Shown here piece by piece: positions 1 to 5,958 of a stretch of 7,746 bases of DNA. How positions within the stretch are numbered: the first letter of the stretch is position 1; the number at the start of each line of letters is the position of its first letter. The position numbers and the translations under genes were made by a program. Origin of the DNA: Pseudomonadota bacterium (GTDB lineage Bacteria; Pseudomonadota; Alphaproteobacteria; Reyranellales; Reyranellaceae); contig JAEZIF010000320.1 in assembly GCA_023416135.1 (NCBI GenBank), positions 1-7,746 of the forward strand, in the 5' to 3' direction. The notes beneath the pieces are model-generated. The model did not search any database. It saw only the letters and a program-made list of their open reading frames with translations, and was not told the origin of the DNA.

Positions 1-39
1 CGGGATGACAGTGGTCGCGTATCGGACATCGGCGACACC

Positions 40-1227
40 CTAATCGAGCTGCAGCGTCAGCGCCTTCAGATAGGCGGTCTCGGGCAGGCCGGGATGTATC
101 GGGTGATCGAGCGCAGCGCCCGAACCGCGCAGGATGCGGCCGGTGCGGCCGGCATCGCGCAGGCCGCGTCGCACCTGTTCGGCGAACAGCGGCGGATCGA
201 CCAGATGCGAGCAGGACGCGACGAAGAAGAAGCCGCCCTTGGCCACCAACGGCGCCGCCAGCCGCACCAGCTTGCGGTAGCCTTGCGCGCCGGTCTTGAT
301 GTCCTTGCGGCTCTTCACGAAGGCGGGAGGATCGCAGATCACGATGTCGAAGCGGGTGCCGCTGCGCTTCTCCAGTGCGTCGAAAGCCTCTCCCTTCTCG
401 AACGACACGACCTCGTCGACGCCGTTCAGCGCCGCCGCAGCCTTCGCCGCATCGAGCGCGGGCTGCGAGCGGTCGACGCACACCACCGACTTCGCGCCGC
501 GAACTGCCGCCAGCACGCCGAAGCCGCCGGAGTAGCTGTAGACGTCGAGCACGCTCGCATCCTTAGCGAGGTCCGCCATGAAGCGGCGATTGTCGCGCTG
601 GTCGTAGAACCAGCCGGTCTTCTGGCCGCCCGACAGATCGGCGACGAACCTGGCGTCGTTCTCGACCAATTCGATCGCCTGCGACGCATCGCCTTTGGCC
701 ACCGTCGTGCCGCGCTTCAGGCCTTCGAACTCGCGTACCGGCGAATCGTTCTTGAGCACGATCGTCTTGGGCGACAATTCGGCATCCAGGGCCTCGAGCA
801 GCACCGGCGTCAGCAACTCCATGCCGGCGGTGTTCACCTGCACGACCAGCGCATCGCCGAAGCGATCGATGATCACGCCGGGCAGGCCGTCGGCTTCGGC
901 ATGAATCAGCCGGTAGTAGGGAACGCCGACCAGCCGGTCACGCAAGGCCATAGCCTGGGCGAGCCTCCGGCCAAGGAACAGGGCATCGACCGTTGCTTCG
1001 GGATTGGTCGACAGCAGCCGGGCCGCGATCAGCGAATGCGGATTGAAGGTGACCAGCCCCAGCGCCTCGCCGCCCGGTGCGCGCAAAGTTGCGAGCGAGC
1101 CCGGCGGGATCGCCTTGGCGTCGGCATCCATCAGGATCTCGTTCGAGAACGCCCACGGGTGCCCGGCACGCACGCGGCGGTCCTCTCCGGCCCGCAGGAT
1201 CACGCTGGGCAACTTCTTCTGTGCCAA
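40..1227 (-). CDS. rlmI: RlmI-type 23S rRNA (cytosine-C5) methyltransferase
   Basis: Class I SAM-dependent RNA methyltransferase of 395 aa, the usual RlmI length; the family places m5C at position 1962 of 23S rRNA (E. coli numbering), in the cytoplasm. An N-terminal PUA-like domain (about 5-75, with GHPWAFSNEI at 22-31) is followed by DLSGGQKTGWFYDQRDNR-type sequence at 197-214. The SAM-binding motif is VLDVYSYSGGFG at 226-237, with acidic VD at 251-252. Motif IV is CDPPAF at 299-304. SCSHLVD at about 338-344 holds the cysteine where this family carries the SCS motif, and DHPIHPGLPETAYLKAL closes the protein. The start is TTG at 1227-1225: an in-frame stop lies just upstream, the next Met is residue 33 inside the PUA domain, and GGAGAG is 7 nt upstream. 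It is the last gene of the operon, 4 nt after ggt. The family is sure; the exact target nucleotide is inferred. Confidence 0.9.
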   Translation of the reverse strand: MAQKKLPSVILRAGEDRRVRAGHPWAFSNEILMDADAKAIPPGSLATLRAPGGEALGLVTFNPHSLIAARLLSTNPEATVDALFLGRRLAQAMALRDRLVGVPYYRLIHAEADGLPGVIIDRFGDALVVQVNTAGMELLTPVLLEALDAELSPKTIVLKNDSPVREFEGLKRGTTVAKGDASQAIELVENDARFVADLSGGQKTGWFYDQRDNRRFMADLAKDASVLDVYSYSGGFGVLAAVRGAKSVVCVDRSQPALDAAKAAAALNGVDEVVSFEKGEAFDALEKRSGTRFDIVICDPPAFVKSRKDIKTGAQGYRKLVRLAAPLVAKGGFFFVASCSHLVDPPLFAEQVRRGLRDAGRTGRILRGSGAALDHPIHPGLPETAYLKALTLQLD

Positions 1228-1231
1228 AGAC

Positions 1232-2875
1232 CTACTCTCCTATGGCGACGCCGTCGCGGCGCGGATCGGCACCGCCCTGCCAGCCGTCGCCGTCGCGGCG
1301 CACGCCGGACAAGCCGCCTTCATGTCGGCGGACTTGTACTTGATTGCCGAACGCGCGCAAGGCGTCGGCCCGGGCCGTGTTCGGCGTGCCGGCCTCGAGC
1401 TCGGTGGCGCCGTTCATGTTGATGACACGTGGTTGGCTGATGGCGTCCTGGATGGACATGTTCCAGTCCAGGAGGCCGATCACCGTCTGCAGCGCGTCGC
1501 CGATGATGCGCGCCCCTCCGGCCGAACCGAGGGCGGCAAAGAGCTTGCGGTCGCGGTCGAGGATGAAGGTCGGCGACATCGACGAGCGCGGCCGCTTGCC
1601 CGGCTCGACCCGGTTGGCGACCGGCTTGCCGTCCCTTTCCGGTACCGCCGAGAAATCGGTGAGCTCGTTGTTCAGCAGAAAGCCCCTCACCATGATGTGC
1701 GAGCCGAACGGAGCCTCGATGGTGGTGGTGAAGGCGACCGCATTGCCCCAGCGATCGACGATGGTGATGTGGCTGGTGCCGCGCTCGACATAGCCCGGCG
1801 GCACGCCGGGACCGACGACGCCCATGCCTCGGTCGGGCGAGATCAACTTGCGGCGCTCGGCGAGATAGACCGGCGACAGCAGCCCGGCCACAGGGACCTG
1901 GACGAACGCCGGATCGGCGACATAGCGGTTGCGGTCGGCGAAGGCGAGACGGCTCGCCTCGGCAATGAGATGCAAGGAGCGCAGGTCGTCGGGCTTGTCG
2001 CGCCACAGCTCGAACGGTTCGAGCAGGCCGAGCACCTGCAGGACGGCGATGCCGCCCGACGACGGTGGCGGCATGCCGCAGACGATCCACACGCGATAGG
2101 GACCGCACACCGGGTCGCGCTTGATCGGCTTGTAGCTGGCGAGGTCGGCCAGCGACAGCGTGCCCGGCCGTTCGTGCTTGTGCACCCGTTCGACCATCTC
2201 GCGCGCGATGTCGCCCTCATAGAAGGCGCGCGGCCCCTGCTCGGCGATCAGGCGCATGGTCTCGGCCAGCGCCGGATTGACGATCCGCTCGCCCTGCTTC
2301 TTGGGCGATCCATCGGCGTTGAAATAGACCGCGCGGATGTCGGGATCATGGAGCGGCAGGCGCTGCAACCAGTTCGCCAGCCGCGGCGGCGCGGCGAAAC
2401 CTTCGCGTGCCCTGTCGATCGCCGGCTGGAACAGGGCGGCCCACGCCAGCTTGCCGTGCTCCTTGTGCGCCAGCTCCAGCATGGCGAGCGCACCGGGGAC
2501 TCCGACGGAGATGCCCGAGACGACGGCCGGAAGCAGGCCGATAGGCTTGCCGTCGGCGCCCAGGAACATCGTGGGCGATGCACCAGCGGGCGCCGTCTCG
2601 CGGCCGTCATAGCTGGTGATCGCGCCCGTTGCGCCATCGTAGTGCATCAGGAAGCCGCCGCCGCCAATGCCCGAGGCATGCGGCTCGACCACGCCCAACA
2701 CCATCTGGACGGCGACCGCGGCATCGACCGCGGAGCCGCCGCGGCGCCGCACGTCCACTCCCGCCTCGACCGCCATGGGATTGGCCGCCGCCACCATCGC
2801 CTGAGGCGCCGCGTGGCCCGCCGGGCCGAAGCCCAGCAGGACGAGCGCAGCAACGAACAGGCGACGCAGCATCAT
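1232..2875 (-). CDS. ggt: Gamma-glutamyltransferase / glutathione hydrolase proenzyme
   Basis: Ntn-hydrolase of 547 aa that cleaves or transfers the gamma-glutamyl group of glutathione and related compounds. A signal peptide (MMLRRLFVAALVLLGFGPAGHAA, cut near 22-23) suggests the periplasm. Visible features are GRETAP at 91-96 (Arg92, substrate carboxylate), the autoprocessing and catalytic Thr367 in ERGTSHITIVD, TTTIE at 383-387, NNELTDFS at 402-409, KRPRSSMSPT at 427-436 and GSAGGARI at 450-457 (oxyanion glycines). Cleavage before Thr367 would give a large subunit of about 344 aa and a small one of 181 aa. The segment from DFS to KRPRSSM is about 17 residues, between the long lid loop I recall for E. 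coli GGT and the lidless B. subtilis form. The start is the first ATG of ATGATG; it overlaps the tam stop by 4 nt and has no clear Shine-Dalgarno. An in-frame Met at 3151 is rejected because it lies inside tam. A role in cephalosporin or polyglutamate metabolism is not excluded. Confidence 0.92.
   Translation of the reverse strand: MMLRRLFVAALVLLGFGPAGHAAPQAMVAAANPMAVEAGVDVRRRGGSAVDAAVAVQMVLGVVEPHASGIGGGGFLMHYDGATGAITSYDGRETAPAGASPTMFLGADGKPIGLLPAVVSGISVGVPGALAMLELAHKEHGKLAWAALFQPAIDRAREGFAAPPRLANWLQRLPLHDPDIRAVYFNADGSPKKQGERIVNPALAETMRLIAEQGPRAFYEGDIAREMVERVHKHERPGTLSLADLASYKPIKRDPVCGPYRVWIVCGMPPPSSGGIAVLQVLGLLEPFELWRDKPDDLRSLHLIAEASRLAFADRNRYVADPAFVQVPVAGLLSPVYLAERRKLISPDRGMGVVGPGVPPGYVERGTSHITIVDRWGNAVAFTTTIEAPFGSHIMVRGFLLNNELTDFSAVPERDGKPVANRVEPGKRPRSSMSPTFILDRDRKLFAALGSAGGARIIGDALQTVIGLLDWNMSIQDAISQPRVINMNGATELEAGTPNTARADALRAFGNQVQVRRHEGGLSGVRRDGDGWQGGADPRRDGVAIGE
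1235..1240 (-). promoter_or_regulatory. Shine-Dalgarno GGAGAG for the TTG start of rlmI
   Basis: GGAGAG read on the minus strand lies 7 nt before TTG (1227-1225). It is formed by the final Gly-Glu codons of ggt. The ggt stop TAG (1234-1232) falls between this site and the start codon, so a ribosome ending ggt stands on the rlmI initiation region. This supports the TTG start and coupled translation. Confidence 0.7.
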
Positions 2876-3696
2876 GCTCGGCGCGCCACGATGAACAGGC
2901 GGCGAAAGGGAAACAACGTGATGCCGTCGGCCCGCGTCGGATAGGCCTCGGCCACGAGCCTGGCGTAGGTATCGTAGAAGGCCGCGCCCTCCTCCTTGCT
3001 CAAGGCTTCCATGTAGGGCCTCAATCCGGTGCCGGCCGTGTATTGCGCCACCGGATCCTTGCCGGTCAGCACCTGCTGGTAGATCGATTCCCAGATTTCG
3101 AGATCGGCGCAGAGCGGCTTCAGCACGTCGTAATAGCGCGCCGGCTCCCACACCGTGCGGATTCCGCCGACCTTGGCGAGCTTGTCGCGCCAGGGCCCCA
3201 TCGTCGCCGCCTGCTTCATCAGCGCATGCGACGGCGCCTCGTGATTGCGCGGCATCTGGACGGCGAGTTGGCCGCCCGACGGCAGGTGCTCAAGCAGGCC
3301 GGGAAAGTAGTCGAGGTGGTTCTCGACCCATTGATAGGCGGCGTTGCTGTAGAGGATCGCCGGCGGCACATCCGGCTTGAACTGCGTGAGATCGCCTTTG
3401 GCGAAGCTCACGCGCGGATCGTTTGTCTGACTGCGCGCCTTGGCGAGCATTTCCTCCGACGAATCGATGCCGATGACCTTCGGCCCGGGATAGCGTTCCG
3501 CCAGGATGCGCGAAATGTTTCCCGCGCCGCAGCCGAGGTCGTAGATCGCATGCCCGGGACGCGCGGCATTGCTGGGATCGAGCCGGCCCATCAGGTCGAG
3601 CGCGGGCCTGAGGCGGGCGTCGACGAACTTCAGATAGAGATTGGCGTCCCATATCGGAGCCTTGAGGGTCGGGGCCTTCACGGTCGGCGCATCCAC
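2872..3696 (-). CDS. tam: Trans-aconitate 2-methyltransferase
   Basis: SAM-dependent methyltransferase of 274 aa. The E. coli family member methylates trans-aconitate, a non-enzymatic aconitate isomer that inhibits aconitase. Motif I is DLGCGAGN at 53-60 and the acidic ribose-binding motif is GIDSSEEML at 76-84. YSNAAYQWV at 116-124, LAVQMP at 144-149, GTGLRPYM near 222-229 and the C-terminal end FPFRRLFIVARR closely follow Tam as I know it (E. coli Tam ends in a very similar RLFIVARR). The start is GTG at 3696-3694, because AGGAGG lies exactly 6 nt upstream; the ATG codons at 3732 and 3720 lie inside the upstream gene and lack a ribosome site. The first 14 residues (APTVKAPTLKAP) form a small repeated extension not present in E. 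coli Tam. Cytoplasmic. The substrate is inferred from the family only. Confidence 0.87.
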   Translation of the reverse strand: MDAPTVKAPTLKAPIWDANLYLKFVDARLRPALDLMGRLDPSNAARPGHAIYDLGCGAGNISRILAERYPGPKVIGIDSSEEMLAKARSQTNDPRVSFAKGDLTQFKPDVPPAILYSNAAYQWVENHLDYFPGLLEHLPSGGQLAVQMPRNHEAPSHALMKQAATMGPWRDKLAKVGGIRTVWEPARYYDVLKPLCADLEIWESIYQQVLTGKDPVAQYTAGTGLRPYMEALSKEEGAAFYDTYARLVAEAYPTRADGITLFPFRRLFIVARRA

Positions 3697-3697
3697 G

Positions 3698-4096
3698 TCA
3701 CACCTCCTCGAAAGCGGCATCGACGGGCACACGATAGGCCATGGCGATCTTGTTGCCCTTCTGCGCCGCCAGCACGACGGCCATGAATTCCTCGTGCATC
3801 TCGTCGGTCATGCCCTTGGCGCGCGCCATGGTGCCGTGCGAGGCGATACAATAGTCGCACTGATTGGCGATGCTGACCGCGAGATAGACCAATTCCTTGG
3901 TGAGCGGATCGAGCTTGCCCGGCGAGAACGCCGCTTTCATCTCCGCCGCGAACTGCTCCATGACGGCAGGATGGCGGGCGAGCGCCTTCCACACATTGTT
4001 GATGCTGGCGGGATCGATGTTGCGGCGCCGGGCGATCTCCTCGACGACGGCCTTCGCGCGCGGGGTCATGTCCTTGTATTCGATAAGCCCGGGCAT
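3698..4096 (-). CDS. AhpD-like / carboxymuconolactone decarboxylase-family protein
   Basis: Small helical protein of 132 aa in the CMD/AhpD superfamily (PF02627 type). The active-site signature is clear: Glu68, then Cys80-Asp-Tyr-Cys83 and His87 in KELVYLAVSIANQCDYCIASH. This is the redox CxxC plus His arrangement of AhpD-like peroxidase-related proteins, not the Cys-poor decarboxylase form. Such proteins act on peroxides or as thiol-disulfide partners in the cytoplasm; the substrate here is unknown. The start is ATG at 4096, 6 nt after GGAGAG. The frame stays open to 4237, but the promoter at 4115-4143 lies inside that extension, so the longer form would not be on the transcript. First gene of the operon, 1 nt before tam. 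No gene name is given because the superfamily is large and the enzyme class cannot be settled from sequence. Confidence 0.85.
   Translation of the reverse strand: MPGLIEYKDMTPRAKAVVEEIARRRNIDPASINNVWKALARHPAVMEQFAAEMKAAFSPGKLDPLTKELVYLAVSIANQCDYCIASHGTMARAKGMTDEMHEEFMAVVLAAQKGNKIAMAYRVPVDAAFEEV
3703..3708 (-). promoter_or_regulatory. Shine-Dalgarno AGGAGG for the GTG start of tam
   Basis: A perfect AGGAGG on the minus strand, 6 nt before GTG (3696-3694). It lies within the last codons (Glu-Glu-Val) of the AhpD-like gene, whose stop TGA (3700-3698) sits between this site and the GTG. This fixes the tam start 12 codons downstream of the longest-frame ATG. Confidence 0.85.
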
Positions 4097-4102
4097 GGGA
4101 TG

Positions 4103-4108
4103 CTCTCC
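4103..4108 (-). promoter_or_regulatory. Shine-Dalgarno GGAGAG for the AhpD-like gene
   Basis: GGAGAG on the minus strand, 6 nt before ATG (4096-4094). It decides the start in favour of the 132-aa product over the open upstream frame. Confidence 0.8.
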
Positions 4109-4114
4109 ACAAAG

Positions 4115-4143
4115 AGTATAACTAAAGTTATTTACCTTGGCAA
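4115..4143 (-). promoter_or_regulatory. Sigma70-type promoter of the AhpD-like/tam/ggt/rlmI operon
   Basis: Read on the minus strand: -35 TTGCCA (4143-4138), a 17-bp spacer, and -10 TATACT (4120-4115). Each hexamer differs from consensus at one position and the spacing is ideal. Transcription would begin near 4108-4106, leaving a leader of only about 10-12 nt; if it starts this close, part of the GGAGAG lies at the very 5' end of the RNA. The stretch is clearly AT-rich against its GC-rich surroundings. Similar promoters were not evident elsewhere in the window. Confidence 0.75.
4118..4131. promoter_or_regulatory. Palindromic operator-like site overlapping the -10
   Basis: ATAACTAAAGTTAT on the plus strand is a perfect inverted repeat: 6-bp arms ATAACT/AGTTAT around a 2-bp centre. 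It covers the downstream part of the promoter spacer and the first half of the -10 element. A bound dimeric regulator there would block RNA polymerase, so repression is the natural reading. Short AT-rich dyads like this suit winged-helix dimers (MarR or HxlR types), but no regulator gene is in the window, so the protein is unknown. Confidence 0.5.
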
Positions 4144-4276
4144 GTAGCAGATCAAGACCGACCCGTTCCGGCAGTTTTTTCGCACCGTAGGAGGCCTGCC
4201 ACCCCACAATGGATAGTGGTTTCGTCAGGAGCGACACCGACGAGTGCAGTCACTGCCTGCAACACCGAACGCACCG

Positions 4277-5104
4277 TCAATCGACGGCCATGTTGTCGAG
4301 CAGTCGCACCGAACCCAGGCGGGCGACGGCGAGGACCCGACGCGAACGGCCTTCGACCGGCGCGTCGAGCGTTTCGGCGTCACGCAACGAGAGATAGTCG
4401 ACGGCATCGAAGCCGGCCTGCAGCAACTGGGCGCTGCCTTCCCCAACAGGCATCGAGCCGCGGGCGATTTCGCTCAGCACCTCGTTCAGCCGGCGCGCGA
4501 CGGCGAGCTGTTCCGGCGTCAGATAGGCGTTGCGCGACGACAGGGCGAGACCGTGATCGTCGCGCACCGTCGGCACGGGCAGGATGCGGCAGGGAATGTC
4601 GAGATCACGAGCCATGCGTCGGATCACCAGCAACTGCTGATAGTCCTTTTCGCCAAACGCAGCGATGTCGGGCGCAACCTGTATCAGGAGCTTGGCGACC
4701 ACGGTCGCGACACCGGCGAAATGGCCGGGCCGAAATGTCGCCTCGAGATCGGCGACGATGGTGCCCGATGGAGCGACGGTCGTGGCGAATCCGTCGGGAT
4801 AGATTTCCCCGACCGGCGGCAGGTAGGCGAGGTCGGCACCGACTTCTTCAAGCCTTTCGAGGTCGCGCGCTTCCTGGCGAGGGTACTTGCCGAAGTCCTC
4901 CTTGGGGCCGAACTGGGTCGGGTTGACGAAGATGCTGACCACGACCCGGTCGGCACCCGCCCGGCGGGTTGCGTCGACCAGAGCGAGATGGCCTGCATGC
5001 AGGGCCCCCATGGTCGGAACCAGCCCGATGGCCTTGCCATCGGCCCGCCATGCGGCAACGACCTTGCGCAAATCTGCGACACGCCGCGAGGTCTGGAGAT
5101 TCAT
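4277..5104 (-). CDS. panC: Pantoate--beta-alanine ligase (pantothenate synthetase)
   Basis: Joins (R)-pantoate and beta-alanine using ATP to give pantothenate, AMP and PPi; cytoplasmic, final step of vitamin B5 synthesis before CoA. At 275 aa it is of normal length. Family motifs are in order: PTMGALHAGH at 30-39 (HxGH nucleotide-binding signature), FVNPTQFGP at 59-67, RPGHFAGVATVV at 125-136, FGEKDYQQL at 150-158 and GLALSSRN at 185-192 (KMSKS-equivalent). The C-terminal half carries the usual substrate-closing domain, ending in LDNMAVD. The start is ATG at 5104, since MNLQTSRRVADLR matches the family N-terminus; the open frame back to 5191 overlaps phaB. No good Shine-Dalgarno lies in the 16-nt gap after phaB, so translation may depend on coupling. 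No panB is adjacent. No hairpin with a T-run was found after the stop. Confidence 0.95.
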   Translation of the reverse strand: MNLQTSRRVADLRKVVAAWRADGKAIGLVPTMGALHAGHLALVDATRRAGADRVVVSIFVNPTQFGPKEDFGKYPRQEARDLERLEEVGADLAYLPPVGEIYPDGFATTVAPSGTIVADLEATFRPGHFAGVATVVAKLLIQVAPDIAAFGEKDYQQLLVIRRMARDLDIPCRILPVPTVRDDHGLALSSRNAYLTPEQLAVARRLNEVLSEIARGSMPVGEGSAQLLQAGFDAVDYLSLRDAETLDAPVEGRSRRVLAVARLGSVRLLDNMAVD

Positions 5105-5120
5105 GATGTACGTCAGGCGC

Positions 5121-5846
5121 TCAGTACATGTGCTGGCCGCCGTTGATCGACAGCGTAGAGCCGGTGATGAAGCCGGCATCGTCGGCGACAAGGAACATCA
5201 CGCCGCGCGCGATCTCGTCCGCCTTGCCGAGCCGTCCGACCGGGATCTTGGCGACGATCTTCTCCAGCACGTTTGCCGGCACCGCGGCGACCATGTCGGT
5301 CTCGGTGTAGCCCGGCGCGATCGCGTTGACGGTGATGCCCTTGGCGGCGCCTTCCTGTGCCAGCGCCTTGGTGAAGCCGTGGATGCCCGACTTGGCGGCG
5401 GCGTAGTTGACCTGGCCGTACTGGCCGCCCTGGCCGTTGATCGAGCCGATATTGACGATGCGGCCGAAGCCGCGGGCGTTCATGCCCTCCCACACCGCCT
5501 TCGACATGTTGAAGCAGGAGCCGAGGTTGGTGTCGATCACCTGGTCCCACATGTCGCGGGTGAGCTTGCGCATGGTCGAATCGCGGGTAATGCCGGCATT
5601 GTTCACCAGCACGTCGATTGGGCCGAGATCCTTCTCGATCTGGGCGATCACCGACTGGCAGGCGGCGAAGTCTCCGACGTCGAACTTGTAGACGTGAATG
5701 CCGGTTTCGGCCTTGAACTTCTGGGCGGCGGCGTCGTTGCCGGCGTAGGTGGCGGCCACCTTGTAGCCCCTGTCCTTCAGCATGCGCGACACGGCGCCGC
5801 CGATGCCGCGGGTTCCGCCCGTCACGATCGCTACACGTTCGGCCAT
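5121..5846 (-). CDS. phaB: Acetoacetyl-CoA reductase (PhaB type)
   Basis: Short-chain dehydrogenase/reductase of 241 aa that reduces acetoacetyl-CoA to (R)-3-hydroxybutyryl-CoA with NADPH, the monomer for polyhydroxybutyrate; cytoplasmic. Cofactor motif TGGTRGIG at 9-16, NNAGITRD at 82-89, structural Asn108, and the catalytic Ser135, Tyr148 and Lys152 in NIGSINGQGGQYGQVNYAAAKSG. The run GSINGQGGQYGQ, APGYTETDMV at 178-186 and the terminal SINGGQHMY resemble PhaB more than FabG; FabG (3-oxoacyl-ACP reductase) is the main alternative. The start is ATG at 5846 with GGGAGGA just upstream; an in-frame ATG at 5861 lacks such a site. First gene of a unit with panC. phaA and phaC are not in this window. 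Confidence 0.87.
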   Translation of the reverse strand: MAERVAIVTGGTRGIGGAVSRMLKDRGYKVAATYAGNDAAAQKFKAETGIHVYKFDVGDFAACQSVIAQIEKDLGPIDVLVNNAGITRDSTMRKLTRDMWDQVIDTNLGSCFNMSKAVWEGMNARGFGRIVNIGSINGQGGQYGQVNYAAAKSGIHGFTKALAQEGAAKGITVNAIAPGYTETDMVAAVPANVLEKIVAKIPVGRLGKADEIARGVMFLVADDAGFITGSTLSINGGQHMY

Positions 5847-5850
5847 GGAG

Positions 5851-5857
5851 TCCTCCC
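5851..5857 (-). promoter_or_regulatory. Shine-Dalgarno GGGAGGA for phaB
   Basis: GGGAGGA on the minus strand (5857-5851), 4 nt before ATG 5846-5844 (5 nt counted from GGAGG). It selects this ATG over the one at 5861, which lies upstream of the site. Confidence 0.8.
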
Positions 5858-5958
5858 TCACGTTACCGCAGGCTCACTTTAGCGGGTTCTGCGAGAGAAG
5901 GAATTGCCGGGCGCTGCCGGATAACGACGCACCGACGGGCGGTCATAGAACGGCAACC

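Noticed and set aside
1..39. Possible feature downstream of rlmI at the left edge
   Set aside because: No hairpin, T-run or coding start can be supported in 39 bases.
94..1422. Open frame of 442 codons on the plus strand opposite rlmI
   Set aside because: Antisense shadow of a well-supported gene; composition dominated by Arg, Ala, Gln and His and no family motif.
1004..2944. Open frame of 646 codons on the plus strand, antisense to ggt and the start of rlmI
   Set aside because: It lies opposite a clear GGT; its product is Arg/Ala/His-rich and low in complexity, as expected from an antisense frame in GC-rich DNA, with no recognisable domain.
4097..4237. N-terminal extension of the AhpD-like protein to 179 aa
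   Set aside because: The extension contains the promoter and lies upstream of the expected transcript start; a good ribosome site precedes the ATG at 4096.
4144..4276. Possible terminator or small RNA in the gap between panC and the AhpD-like promoter
   Set aside because: Only short dyads are present (e.g. GCAGTCACTGC at 4246-4256, loop too small) with no stem plus T-run in the panC direction; the plus-strand T6 at about 4175-4180 has no good stem before it.
5847..5958. Divergent promoters between phaB and the MFS gene
   Set aside because: The region must hold regulatory signals, but the best pairs found (e.g. TTCCTT-16-TAAAGT toward phaB) are too weak to call.
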